DNA of 64,000 nt, taken from NCBI GenBank assembly GCA_002382445.1, contig DGAQ01000073.1, positions 4,196 through 68,195 of the forward strand, written 5' to 3'. The notes beneath the pieces were generated by a model. That model had not been told where the DNA came from, searched no databases, and worked only from the letters and a program-made list of their open reading frames with translations. Position 1 is the stretch's first letter, and each line of letters starts with the position of its first letter. Origin of the DNA: Porticoccaceae bacterium UBA4026 (GTDB lineage Bacteria > Pseudomonadota > Gammaproteobacteria > Pseudomonadales > Porticoccaceae). A program made the position numbers and the translations under genes. Shown here in pieces: positions 15,701-23,805 of this stretch.

Positions 15701-16055
15701 ATCTAATTACATTAGTTCAGTTGATCAAGACCCTCTAGCGAGAGACGAGTATAGTGATATTTATGATACGAATGATACTGGCTACTATGGCGATACATGT
15801 TTAGGTGAAGGTTATTATGATACCTGTCGTGATGTCGGCCACGCTGATGATTACATGACGCACACGTTGTCTGTGACCTATCAAGAAGATAACTGGGCAG
15901 TTAACGTTGGTGCGCGAAACATATTTGATAAAGCGCCTCCAAGGGTTGATGGAAGCGAAGTATCTTCAGTCAATAATGTACCTATTGGTTATGGCTATGA
16001 CCTAATGGGTCGCTCACTCTATGTGAACTTCGAATATCAGTTTGGTAGCAACTAG
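12708..16055 (+). CDS. Large TonB-dependent receptor (1115 residues)
   Basis: An outer-membrane receptor of the large class often found next to peptidases or glycan enzymes. The signal peptide covers about residues 1-28 and is followed by an unusual acidic spacer in which EEVQAE occurs twice (about 43-48 and 52-57). Next come the TonB box-like VDEILVTGSRLKR and a plug containing IDLRGLGSNRTLVLINGRR and YEILTDGASSVYGSDAIGG. The long barrel has several Cys pairs in loops and ends YVNFEYQFGSN. The start follows GGGAGAG. The downstream exported S9 peptidase suggests import of peptides that are then cut in the periplasm; the substrate is inferred only from neighbourhood. A terminator follows at once. 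Confidence 0.92.
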   Translation: MTVKLKGKANTLMASIASILLLGSSLAYSGENIESEEILAEEVQAEIASEEVQAEQLEFSSDSDTVDEILVTGSRLKRTTFSSISPLQIISAGISREAGLVNAADILQGSTSAGGQQVDLTFSGFVLDNGPGTQTIDLRGLGSNRTLVLINGRRLAPGGAEGAPYAPNVGLIPAGLVAQYEILTDGASSVYGSDAIGGVTNIIMKKDFDGLDLAMGTTAPKYDGGENSNLQLTWGKNWDRGFVGMGLDYSKSESASYGSRPWTGECETNLEMDKSGKIRQLDLYYKETYGMEISNCKPTSLAGRVFVPGMATGSIYYTPGTSNGGWGNFSESVSPYGGFGIDSNGDGVADVSYSNYSLNGTPYKQNADLYPENETVNFMAYGEYTFGGDANVTAYFETMYSKQDYSQTSSPPQLFPDVPANNPYNLCNPNNPDGVDCGLAQDALYTSDAFTSGFGSYYEGLCAGYGIPLAGCTPATFGLLSGAIGAVGTLPIVSVENDRSSTEASFANSRFVAGLRGDLPFMNAGTLSNWTFDVYGSYSKSEGESHRYGIRGDRLDLALGNYSSTDTPCVNDSGETLAFDAAPGCVAVNMFAPSLYPVGIVGTFATDAETNYLFDSRDFDTEYEQTILNASMSGDVYELPNGPIQMAVGFEYRKDEINSMPDNVARDGLFFGYFSDGGAVGSKDMSELFFEVEVPLIANKPFVKEFTVNASARYTDDEIYGSNTTESVKLGWRPVDSLLIRATHGTAFRAPNLRELYLANQTGFNTISDPCKTPEEAVDLFTGIYDPSADQRDPQVLANCLANGVNPTGYTGGFGAYSVEQSTGGSLTLAPEESQSWTAGFSYEQDFSNEFDFGVSMTYYEVSIDNTIIEPNGQYIVNDCYYTLTGESPFCGRISRDMSDPSDPYITLLDNGFLNRDNEKARGADVNITFGDTWTIMDRAIDVDISINAGHTIERSFLFVDDNGVEDFEDYASEWGFPSWKGNSTIRLTYEKWAVMLRSNYISSVDQDPLARDEYSDIYDTNDTGYYGDTCLGEGYYDTCRDVGHADDYMTHTLSVTYQEDNWAVNVGARNIFDKAPPRVDGSEVSSVNNVPIGYGYDLMGRSLYVNFEYQFGSN

Positions 16056-16081
16056 ATAATTTGTTAATCTAAAGTAGTTAT

Positions 16082-16116
16082 AAAAACCCTCTCAGATATT
16101 TTGAGGGGGTTTTTTG
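16082..16116 (+). terminator. Rho-independent terminator after the large TonB receptor
   Basis: AAAAACCCTCTCA pairs with TGAGGGGGTTTTT across a short AT loop, with one G-U pair, and is followed by a T-run. It sits 27 bases after the receptor stop and 29 bases before the S9 peptidase start, so the peptidase must have its own promoter or rely on read-through. Confidence 0.85.
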
Positions 16117-16144
16117 TCTTAAAAGATCAAAAAGGAATTAGTTT

Positions 16145-18130
16145 ATGAAAGGTACGTTTTTTGTGGGCACGGTGTTAGCCGTACTAACCGGTTTTGGAAT
16201 GGCAGGTCAGGCTGCAGAGAAAGTTGAACCATACGCTCTTGAAGAGTGGGCAAAGCGTGCTGATATCAGCTATGTAAGTTTGTCCCCTGATGGTGAAAAA
16301 TTAGCGCTCTTAAAGATAGCCACCAAAGATGGCAACCCGAATTTAGAGGTTTATGATGCTAATGACCTAGGGGCCCGACCGTTCATTATGGACGCTAAAC
16401 CTATGGAGATGACCCGGTTTGATTGGGTGACCGATGACAAAATTATATTCAGTGCACGGCTGAAAGTACGGGACAAAATTGACGGGTTTAATCAGGGCGT
16501 TTATAAAGAAACTAGGGGTATTCTGACTCTTGATAAAGACCGTAAAAAATCGAGATGGAAGAAAATTAGTGAGGCTGGTGGCGAGAGAGGTGGTCTTCAA
16601 AGCCCAATTCGCACAAAGCCCAATAAATTTTTGGTGTATGAATATGATAAGGGCTCTAGGTATCCGAAATATTTTGAATATGACGTAAACACTGGCGTTA
16701 GGAAATTGATTACCCGTGAATCGCCAAAAGTTTCTGATATTCAGTTTGATGGTTATGGCAACCCTCAATTCGGCTCTGGCTATGATGCGCAATCAAATGA
16801 ATTTTTAACTTACTATCGAAAAAAAGGAAGCAATGACTGGCAGCTTATTAACCGCCGTCACAGAGAGAATTTTGAATCTTGGACCCCTATTGGCGTTGAT
16901 CCCTTATCTCCTACGGATCTTTTAGTCATAGCGCACAACGGCAATGATACGACCGGCCTGTGGTCGTTTAATCCTGATACCTTGAAATATAATGAATTAA
17001 TTTATCGTAGGGAGGGTGGTAATGTGAGTGCTAGATTTCACACAAACCCCTATACAAGTCCAGATGAGATTACTGCGGTTAGTTATCGCGTTGGACGAGA
17101 AACTAAGTATGAGTGGTTTGATGGTGAGGAGAAGGCCATTTACGAACAGTTAAAGGGACTCGTTCCTTATGCTGATCGCATGAGTATCACTAGTCGTTCC
17201 CGCGATGGTAATAGTATGGTTGTTTATAATGTTGGCCCTCGCGACCCTGGGACATACTACCTTTTGAAAAATAGCAGGTTTATGGTGATAGGCTCGAAAC
17301 AACCGCGATTTTCAAGTGACAACCTTGCTGATGTAAAAGTTATCAACTATAAATCACGCGATGGCAAGGACATAGAAGGATTCATCACAGTTCCCAACAC
17401 TAAGCCGCCGTATCCGCTGGTAGTAATGCCTCATGGCGGCCCTTTTGTTGGTGAAAACCCGAGTTATGACGGTTGGGCGCAGTTATTAGCGAATTATGGT
17501 TATATGGTTCTCCAGCCTCAGTATCGAGGTTCGACCGCCTATGGATTAGAATTTTATCAATCTGCTTTTATTGACGGTGGTGAGGGTGGTCATAAGATGC
17601 AGGATGATAAAGATGATGGCGCACTGTATTTGGTCGATCAAGGACTTGCGGATCGAGACAGATTAGCAATGTTCGGTTGGTCCTATGGTGGCTATGCGGC
17701 ATTGATTGCGGCAGCACGCAGCCCACAGATTTATCAGTGTGCAATTGCCGGCGCGGCGGTGGCGGATAATTTGCAGCAACTTAATTACTATCGTGGGCAA
17801 ATGGCACGGTTTCCGACTTCTGGATCCCTTGAACAAATAAAAATGTGGGAGGAGAGTGTCTCGCCTATTGAAGAAGTTGAGAAGGTGAATATTCCGCTTT
17901 TTGTCATCCATGGTGATGTTGACCAGAGAGTGCCGCCTGAGCATGCTGAAAAGTATATTAAAGCTCTTGAGGAGCACAAAATACCCCATAAGGCTATGTG
18001 GTTGGAGGGAGCTGATCATTTTTCCAGCACACTGTTTTATCGGCATAATATAAAGTTCTATTCTGCCTTAATTGATTTTCTAGCAAACGATTGTTTTGGC
18101 AAGGATACAAGCTTAGCGTCGAACGATTAA
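16145..18130 (+). CDS. Exported S9 family (prolyl oligopeptidase-type) peptidase
   Basis: A 661-residue two-domain serine peptidase. Residues 1-23 are a Sec signal peptide ending GQAAE. The N-terminal beta-propeller-like part includes VSLSPDGEKLALL. The alpha/beta-hydrolase domain begins at about residue 395 with PLVVMPHGGP (oxyanion side). The nucleophile elbow GWSYGGYAAL has Ser at about 513, the Asp lies in HGDVDQRVPPEHAEKY at about 590, and the His in EGADHF at about 624. The enzyme should cleave short peptides in the periplasm as a dipeptidyl- or oligopeptidase. It follows the 1115-residue receptor on the same strand and ends in a clean terminator. Together with ggt it forms a peptide-utilisation neighbourhood. 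Confidence 0.93.
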   Translation: MKGTFFVGTVLAVLTGFGMAGQAAEKVEPYALEEWAKRADISYVSLSPDGEKLALLKIATKDGNPNLEVYDANDLGARPFIMDAKPMEMTRFDWVTDDKIIFSARLKVRDKIDGFNQGVYKETRGILTLDKDRKKSRWKKISEAGGERGGLQSPIRTKPNKFLVYEYDKGSRYPKYFEYDVNTGVRKLITRESPKVSDIQFDGYGNPQFGSGYDAQSNEFLTYYRKKGSNDWQLINRRHRENFESWTPIGVDPLSPTDLLVIAHNGNDTTGLWSFNPDTLKYNELIYRREGGNVSARFHTNPYTSPDEITAVSYRVGRETKYEWFDGEEKAIYEQLKGLVPYADRMSITSRSRDGNSMVVYNVGPRDPGTYYLLKNSRFMVIGSKQPRFSSDNLADVKVINYKSRDGKDIEGFITVPNTKPPYPLVVMPHGGPFVGENPSYDGWAQLLANYGYMVLQPQYRGSTAYGLEFYQSAFIDGGEGGHKMQDDKDDGALYLVDQGLADRDRLAMFGWSYGGYAALIAAARSPQIYQCAIAGAAVADNLQQLNYYRGQMARFPTSGSLEQIKMWEESVSPIEEVEKVNIPLFVIHGDVDQRVPPEHAEKYIKALEEHKIPHKAMWLEGADHFSSTLFYRHNIKFYSALIDFLANDCFGKDTSLASND

Positions 18131-18150
18131 ATAGAGCTTGTTGGTACTAA

Positions 18151-18176
18151 TAAAGCCGCTGTTATAGGCGGCTTTA
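18151..18176 (+). terminator. Rho-independent terminator after the S9 peptidase
   Basis: TAAAGCCGC (18151-18159) and GCGGCTTTA (18168-18176) form a perfect 9-bp stem with an 8-base loop, followed by TTATTTAT. It lies 20 bases after the stop codon. Confidence 0.8.
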
Positions 18177-18357
18177 TTATTTATAGCTTTAGCGTTTGTT
18201 GTTCAGGGGGCCTCTCTAGGCGTGACCGAGATAGAATAATTCAGCACGGTTTAATCGAGGAACTAGCTCCCACATCTATATTCCTACTCGGTCATCTATA
18301 GTAGAGTGAGGATGTCGTAATACTCAATTGTTAGCTGTCCGCGCTTACAGCGCCGCT

Positions 18358-18621
18358 GGGGGGCATACAGCCTCTTTAGTGCTGAAAGGAGTCTCGACTC
18401 AAGATAAGTTTAATCAAGGTGAGACCTCAACTGCGGGCTATCAAATGCTAGATCTGCGGATGTCTAAGGAATTGAGATTGGGAAAGGGACAGCAGTTGAC
18501 GATTTCTTTGTTCGGTAAAAATCTTCTGAATGAGGTGGCTAGAAATCATACTTGATTTGTCAAAGATGAGGTTCCACTTGCCGGACGCAATATTGGTCTA
18601 AAGGTAAACCTCTCCTTGTAA
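18358..18621 (+). pseudogene. Relic of a second ZnuD-like TonB receptor (C-terminus only)
   Basis: This stretch encodes the last roughly 85 residues of a TonB receptor, closely matching the end of the receptor at 8406-10562. GYQMLDLRMSKELRLGKG matches GFSMLDFHAVKTFTFGKK, and SLFGKNLLNEVARNHT matches SFFAKNLLDEVARNHS. A TGA at 18553-18555 interrupts the frame. After it the same frame continues FVKDEVPLAGRNIGLKVNLSL to a TAA at 18619-18621, again paralleling the intact gene. No plug, signal or upstream barrel remains; the 180 bases before it show no homologous sequence by eye. The S9 terminator precedes it, and it is not expected to be expressed as a working protein. Confidence 0.88.
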
Positions 18622-18753
18622 GTGTTTTGAAAGAGTTACGGCAGAGAGACCGCGCTTGTAGTGGCTCTGCTCTGCCATCTATATTATGGTAGGCCTATCT
18701 GCGCACGCTCCTAAAATAAAAGTCGTCGCTTTCCCTCCACCAATAGGGCCATT

Positions 18754-19899
18754 ATGGGTTTAAAGCATTGTCATAACTTTCATGATTTTCGCGCTCTAGC
18801 ACGAAGCCGATTACCTGGGCCTATTTTTGACTACATTGATGGGGCCGCAGATGATGAAATAACCCATGGTAGAAATAGCGCGAGTTTCGACGATTGTGAC
18901 TTGGTACCCAATGTATTACGTGGTGTTGAAACTGTCGATATGTCAGTGACGGTGATGGGTCAGAAACTTGCGATGCCTATCTATTGCTCACCGACAGCGT
19001 TGCAGCGGTTATTTCACCACGAAGGGGAGCATGCGGTAGCGGCTGCAGCCAATAAATTTGGCACCATGTTTGGCGTCTCTTCTATGGGCACGGTGAGTTT
19101 AAAAGAGTTGCGAGAAAAGTATTCTACGCCGCAATTTTATCAATTTTATTTCCATAAAGATCGCGGGCTGAATAAGGCTATGCTGGAGGCTGCCAAAGCC
19201 TCAGGTGTTGATGTGATGATGCTGACCGTTGACACTATCACTGCCGGTAATCGAGAGAGAGATCTGCGCACAGGCTTCTCGATGCCATTGAAACTCACCT
19301 TAGCGGGGGCATACCAATTCGCCATAAAACCTCGGTGGGCGATTAACTACCTTACTCATGCTAAGTTTTCATTGCCGCAAATTGAAGACTTTGTTGACAT
19401 GACAGGTGGCGCCCTGTCAGTGAGCCAATACCTCAATGAAATGCTCGACCCCTCTATGGACTGGGATGACGTTGCTGAAATGGTGAAACTATGGGACGGC
19501 CAATTTTGTTTGAAAGGTATCATGAGTGTTGAGGATGCAAAGCGGGCAGTGGACATCGGCTGCAGTGGTATTGTGATATCAAATCATGGCGGCCGCCAGC
19601 TAGATGGCAGCCGATCACCGTTTGATCAACTCGCTGAAATTGTTAACGCGGTTGGGGATAAAATTGATGTCGTTATGGATAGTGGTATTCAGCGTGGCAG
19701 TCATGTCCTTAAGGCGCTGTCTTTAGGGGCTAAGGCGGTTGGCGGAGGGCGTTTCTATTTATATGCCCTTGCTGCGGCCGGACAGCCGGGAGTCGAGCGA
19801 GCCCTAGATTTAATGCGCATTGAAATTGAACGGGACATGCGACTGATGGGCGTTAAATCTCTCTCTGAGCTGTCGTCCAATAATCTACGTTTTAGATAA
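18754..19899 (+). CDS. FMN-dependent alpha-hydroxy-acid dehydrogenase (L-lactate dehydrogenase-like)
   Basis: A 381-residue TIM-barrel flavoprotein of the LldD/glycolate oxidase family, full length. IFDYIDGAADDE (about 26-37) is the N-terminal signature. PIYCSPTALQRLFHHEGE, then GVSSMGTVSLKEL, QFYQFYFHKD and MLTVDTITAGNRERDLR line the FMN site. The catalytic His and substrate Arg are in ISNHGGRQLDGSRSP (about 276-290), followed by VVMDSGIQRGSHVLKALSLGA for phosphate binding. It oxidises a 2-hydroxy acid such as L-lactate, passing electrons to quinone or cytochrome in the dehydrogenase members. The ATG at 18754 gives the standard N-terminus. It is convergent with fbpC and has no same-strand partner. 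Confidence 0.92.
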   Translation: MGLKHCHNFHDFRALARSRLPGPIFDYIDGAADDEITHGRNSASFDDCDLVPNVLRGVETVDMSVTVMGQKLAMPIYCSPTALQRLFHHEGEHAVAAAANKFGTMFGVSSMGTVSLKELREKYSTPQFYQFYFHKDRGLNKAMLEAAKASGVDVMMLTVDTITAGNRERDLRTGFSMPLKLTLAGAYQFAIKPRWAINYLTHAKFSLPQIEDFVDMTGGALSVSQYLNEMLDPSMDWDDVAEMVKLWDGQFCLKGIMSVEDAKRAVDIGCSGIVISNHGGRQLDGSRSPFDQLAEIVNAVGDKIDVVMDSGIQRGSHVLKALSLGAKAVGGGRFYLYALAAAGQPGVERALDLMRIEIERDMRLMGVKSLSELSSNNLRFR

Positions 19900-19935
19900 T
19901 GGCCGCACGGACGCACAAAAGCATCAGAATAACGG

Positions 19936-20994
19936 TTACTCTCCGTTGAAAATGACGACATGGCGCAGGTCAAAACGCACTGGCAAGGTTTCGCCAATGG
20001 GGATGTCGATATGGCTTTGGGTCAGGCATGGAACGCACTGGCCATCCGTTAACGCCAACTCATATAAATAGTTGGGCCCTAGAAAGGCTTTCGAGATAAT
20101 GGGTAATCGGATCTCTGACGTTTTATCGTAGGTCACATCATCTGGGCGGACCAGTAATTTAACCGTGTTGCCAAGGTCTTTTGGCAATGTCTGGATCGAT
20201 AGGCTGCCCAAATTATTGCCTAGTAGCCCTGCGGCATCAATACCAACATTAATGACTGATCCTTTGCCGATAAAGTCAGCAGCAAACAGACTAGAAGGCT
20301 TATGGTAAAGCTGGTAGGGTGCATCGATCTGAACGATTTGCCCTCCATTTAATAGGGCAATTTTATCGGCCATGGCAAAGGCCTCGTCCTGATCATGGGT
20401 AACCATGAGTGCCGTTACTTTATTTTCTTTAAGTAGGGTGCGCACTTCAGCGGCAAGTTGAGTCCGCAATTCAGCGTCGAGGTTTGAAAAGGGTTCATCT
20501 AGTAAAAGAATTTGCGGGCTGGGGGCTAGAGCTCTGGCCAGCGCAACACGCTGTTGTTGGCCACCTGATAGTTCGTGAGGAAATTTCTCTGCAGAATGGC
20601 CCAAACTCACCAGTGCTAGCATTTCGTTAATCCGTTCGCCTCGCTGTTTAGCGGGCATCTTATTTAACCCAAAGCCAATATTTTTACTGACATTAAGGTG
20701 CGGGAAAAGGGCAAAGTCTTGGAATACCATCCCCACCGCGCGGTCTTCTGGGGCCTGAGTATATTTAGCTGTGCTAATAGACTTGCCATGAAGACTTACA
20801 CTACCTTCGGTCACCGGCTCAAAGCCTGCAATAGCTCTGAGCAGAGTAGTTTTTCCGCATCCAGAGGGGCCCAGCAAACAACCGATCTCGCCCTCAGCAA
20901 GGGAGAATGACGCCTTTAATATTGCGGCGACATTGTCGTAGGCAACTGTAACTTGATTGATGACAAGTTGATCATTCATGGCTGGCTCGTTCAT
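19936..20994 (-). CDS. fbpC: Ferric iron ABC transporter, ATP-binding subunit
   Basis: A 352-residue ABC ATPase of the FbpC/PotA-like class with a C-terminal regulatory TOBE region. Walker A is GPSGCGKTT (about 43-51), the Q-loop is in MVFQDFALFPH, the signature is LSGGQQQRVALARAL (about 142-156), Walker B is ILLLDEPFSNLD and the switch His is in VTHDQDEA. It powers uptake of Fe3+ delivered by FbpA through FbpB. The ATG at 20994 overlaps the end of fbpB by 23 bases; a second ATG (MNDQLVINQV) at 20979 is equally possible. It is the last gene of the fbpABC operon, under the Fur box at 23702-23720. Confidence 0.92.
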   Translation of the reverse strand: MNEPAMNDQLVINQVTVAYDNVAAILKASFSLAEGEIGCLLGPSGCGKTTLLRAIAGFEPVTEGSVSLHGKSISTAKYTQAPEDRAVGMVFQDFALFPHLNVSKNIGFGLNKMPAKQRGERINEMLALVSLGHSAEKFPHELSGGQQQRVALARALAPSPQILLLDEPFSNLDAELRTQLAAEVRTLLKENKVTALMVTHDQDEAFAMADKIALLNGGQIVQIDAPYQLYHKPSSLFAADFIGKGSVINVGIDAAGLLGNNLGSLSIQTLPKDLGNTVKLLVRPDDVTYDKTSEIRLPIISKAFLGPNYLYELALTDGQCVPCLTQSHIDIPIGETLPVRFDLRHVVIFNGE

Positions 20995-22645
20995 TAAGAA
21001 TACTTTTGGTAATTAATAGCACGGGTAAAAGCCCTATGACCACTATAGCTAATGCTGGCAGGGCTGCGTCAACAAGTCGTTCATCAGATGCTAACTCATA
21101 GGTGCGAACCGCTAGAGTGTTAAAATTAAACGGTCTTAGGATAAGCGTAGTTGGCAGTTCCTTCAATACGTCGACAAATACGAGTAGCGTTGCAGTCAGT
21201 AAACTACTACGTAGAATAGGTAGGTGCACTCGTTTGAGCACTTGCGCAGGTCGGGCCCCAAGGGAGCGAGCTGATTCATCTATACTTGGCTTTATGGCGC
21301 TCAAACCAGATTCTACTGTGTTCAAAGAGACAGAGAGAAAGCGTACGACATAGGCGAAGACGAGGATACCAATGGTTCCGCTTAGCAGTAGACCGGTTGG
21401 AATATCAAACCAAGCCCTACTAAAAAGATCTATTTTATTATCCAGCCATGCCACTGGGATTAATACGCCTACCGCAATGACTGTACCAGGTACGGCGTAA
21501 CCAAGGCTGGCGACGCCCACCGCACCAAGCTCTAAACGCGAGTTAAAAACTCGTTTGGTATAGGCCAAAAAGGTCGCTACGATCACACAACAAATCGCGG
21601 CAATCGCGGCGAGAGAGAAGCTGTTGAAAAGTAAGCTTAAAAATGCGCCATTAAGCGTTTCTTGCCATCGACTGGATGCCCATATTAGGAGTTGAGTGGC
21701 TGGAACGACAAAACCTACCCCGACGATCAAGCACCCGATTAGCAGAGCAATATAGGCATGCCACCCTTTAAGTTGCATGCGTACCAATTTTTTGTTCGCG
21801 GAATTACGGTGAAAACGCAAACGCTGTCTGGACCAACGTTCAGCCATAATAAGGGCAAACACAAACAGTAATAGAAAGGCACACAACTGGGCTGCAGTGG
21901 TTAATTCACCCAGGCCATACCATGTACGAAAGATTCCCGTTGTAAAGGCACTCACGCCAAAATAGGCCACCGTACCATAGTCCGCTAGGGTCTCCATTAA
22001 CGCTAGGCTAACACCCGCTACTATTGCCGGTCTAGATATCGGCAGCGCCACCAAGAAAAGAGTCTCCCAGGGTTTTTTGCCTAGACTTCGACTGGCTTCT
22101 AGTACCGCTGTAGACTGTTCTAAAAACGCGATTCGAACCAGCATGTAAACATAGGGGTAAAGCACCAAAGAGAGCATGCAGATGGCGCCACCGAGGGAAC
22201 GAATTTTCGGGAAGTAGTAGTCACCGTAGCTCCAATTAAATATTTCTCTAAGGGTACTTTGAACGGGCCCAGCAAAATCTAATATGCCGGTGTAGGTGTA
22301 GGCGATAATATAGGCGGGCATTGCCATGGGCAATAAAAAGGCCCAAGATAATATTTTACGGCCCGGAAAGTCACACATCGCAGTCAACCAGGCGGCACTG
22401 ACGCCCAAAAGTAGTGTGCCAAAGCCTACGCCTGCCATGAGCAGCAAAGAGTTGCTTATATAGTCGCTTAAAACCGTATCAAATAGGTGTTGCCATGCAC
22501 TTGAGAAGGGTTGACCAAGACTTGCAATAATCACCAAAACCGGAATTGCAACAATCGTAGTGACAATTAACAAGCCTAGACGCCAGCTTTTCCCCGAATA
22601 CGGATTGGCAAACTTGGAGCCTGAGATTGCGGATTTTATTTCCAA
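20972..22645 (-). CDS. fbpB: Ferric iron ABC transporter, fused double permease
   Basis: A 557-residue inner-membrane permease with two homologous MetI-like halves, about twelve spans in all, as in FbpB/SfuB. Each half carries an EAA loop that contacts the ATPase: EASRSLGKKPWETLFLVALP at about residues 182-201, and ESARSLGARPAQVLKRVHLP at about 455-474. The start is read as TTG at 22645, which overlaps the fbpA stop region by 10 bases. No better ATG precedes the first span, and such overlaps fit translational coupling. Together with FbpA and FbpC it completes a binding-protein-dependent Fe3+ importer. Confidence 0.9.
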   Translation of the reverse strand: MEIKSAISGSKFANPYSGKSWRLGLLIVTTIVAIPVLVIIASLGQPFSSAWQHLFDTVLSDYISNSLLLMAGVGFGTLLLGVSAAWLTAMCDFPGRKILSWAFLLPMAMPAYIIAYTYTGILDFAGPVQSTLREIFNWSYGDYYFPKIRSLGGAICMLSLVLYPYVYMLVRIAFLEQSTAVLEASRSLGKKPWETLFLVALPISRPAIVAGVSLALMETLADYGTVAYFGVSAFTTGIFRTWYGLGELTTAAQLCAFLLLFVFALIMAERWSRQRLRFHRNSANKKLVRMQLKGWHAYIALLIGCLIVGVGFVVPATQLLIWASSRWQETLNGAFLSLLFNSFSLAAIAAICCVIVATFLAYTKRVFNSRLELGAVGVASLGYAVPGTVIAVGVLIPVAWLDNKIDLFSRAWFDIPTGLLLSGTIGILVFAYVVRFLSVSLNTVESGLSAIKPSIDESARSLGARPAQVLKRVHLPILRSSLLTATLLVFVDVLKELPTTLILRPFNFNTLAVRTYELASDERLVDAALPALAIVVIGLLPVLLITKSILNERASHE

Positions 22646-23676
22646 CCAGCACGATCCATAGCCATAATGGCGTCAGCGTTGTAGCGACCTAACTCACTAA
22701 CACTTAGTTGATCAGCTATAAAAGGGCCCCAGGATTCTAGTGTTTGACTCACCTCTACCGTCGCTCGGACTGGAAACTCGTTATTTTTCTCTCCGTACCA
22801 CTGTTGACTTTCATCGGTAGCTAAAAAAGCCAGTAGCCGTTTGGCTGATACTAGGTTTTTTGCCGATTGCGTAATGCCCGCCCCTGATATATTGATGTGG
22901 GTGCCGCGACCTTTTTGGTTGGGCCAAAATAAACTTACTTTAGAGGCGGCCTCTTGCTCTCCCGTATCCTCGGAGTTAATCATTCCGCCAAGATAGTAGC
23001 TGTTAACCAATGCTACATCGCACAGCCCTGCAGCAACGGCTTTAATTTGATCACGGTCGCCGCCCGCAGGTGAGCGGGCAAAATTAGCCACAAAATCATG
23101 CAGCCAGACTTCAGTTTTCTCGAGACCCTGCGAGGCGATCATACTTGCCACTAGAGATTGGTTGTAGATATTGTTTGATGAGCGAATACAGACTCTGCCC
23201 TTCCATGAGGGGTCTGAAAGAGCCTCATAAGTACTTAATTCCGCCGGATCAACACGTTCCTGTGCATAAACGATGACGCGCGCTCTAACACTTAAACCAT
23301 ACCATTGATCCTCAGAGCTTCTGAGATGCGCTGGTATAGCCTCGTTAAGGTCCTGTGAAGAAACCGCCTGCAGAACACCGGCTTGTTGGGCCCGATAAAG
23401 GCGACCTGCATCCGTGGTCAGCAAGACATCTGCAGGTGAATTTAATCCTTCACTTTTTAGTCGGGTGAGCAGTGCATCGCCATTGCCTGTCACCAAGTTT
23501 ACTTTGGTGCCCGTGAGAGCTGTAAAACGATCAAGCAAAGGTTTGATCAATGACTCTTGGCGAGCGGAGTAAATATTCAGCTCATCGCCGTAGGATAGTA
23601 TGGGTGTAGCTAAAAAAGCCAAAATCACAAATACTACGCCAAAACTGCTATTTAGGGGGGTTGATGGTCGGTGCAT
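22636..23676 (-). CDS. fbpA: Ferric iron ABC transporter, periplasmic binding protein
   Basis: A 346-residue extracytoplasmic binding protein. The signal peptide covers roughly residues 1-29 (hydrophobic VVFVILAFLATPILSYG) and the mature protein starts near DELNIYSARQE, the classic opening of FbpA/FutA iron binders. The conserved adjacent tyrosines that bind Fe3+ are in LVNSYYLGGM (about 225-234), and RSSNNIYNQSL and HINISGAGI are also typical. AAAGGATG precedes the ATG, and a 15/19 match to the Fur consensus lies just upstream, so iron-repressed expression of the whole fbpABC operon is well supported. The next gene upstream is divergent. Confidence 0.94.
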   Translation of the reverse strand: MHRPSTPLNSSFGVVFVILAFLATPILSYGDELNIYSARQESLIKPLLDRFTALTGTKVNLVTGNGDALLTRLKSEGLNSPADVLLTTDAGRLYRAQQAGVLQAVSSQDLNEAIPAHLRSSEDQWYGLSVRARVIVYAQERVDPAELSTYEALSDPSWKGRVCIRSSNNIYNQSLVASMIASQGLEKTEVWLHDFVANFARSPAGGDRDQIKAVAAGLCDVALVNSYYLGGMINSEDTGEQEAASKVSLFWPNQKGRGTHINISGAGITQSAKNLVSAKRLLAFLATDESQQWYGEKNNEFPVRATVEVSQTLESWGPFIADQLSVSELGRYNADAIMAMDRAGWK

Positions 23677-23701
23677 TACAACATCCTTTCTAAAACTACA
23701 T

Positions 23702-23720
23702 GATAACGGTTATTATTATC
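23702..23720. promoter_or_regulatory. Fur box upstream of fbpABC
   Basis: GATAACGGTTATTATTATC matches the 19-bp Fur consensus (GATAATGATAATCATTATC) at 15 of 19 positions, counted by eye. It lies 25 bases before the fbpA ATG, where a repressor would cover the promoter. Control of the divergent membrane gene, about 85 bases away, is possible but weaker. Confidence 0.82.
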
Positions 23721-23734
23721 ATTTACATTAAAAA

Positions 23735-23751
23735 AGCAAGTAACCCTTGCT
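23735..23751 (-). terminator. Short minus-strand hairpin with T-run, upstream of the Fur box
   Basis: Read on the minus strand, AGCAAG, a 5-base loop and CTTGCT are followed directly by TTTTT. This is the form of a small intrinsic terminator pointing towards fbpA. It may block transcription entering fbpABC from the divergent gene region, insulating the Fur-controlled promoter. Confidence 0.45.
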
Positions 23752-23805
23752 GATTAATGAGGATTCCTTTGATACTCTTAGATCATTCATCGGGGAGCAG
23801 ATTGT

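Noticed and set aside
18223..18294. Inverted TGACCGAG/CTCGGTCA arms as possible IS ends
   Set aside because: Only 8 bp, about 55 bases apart, with no transposase and no target duplication nearby.
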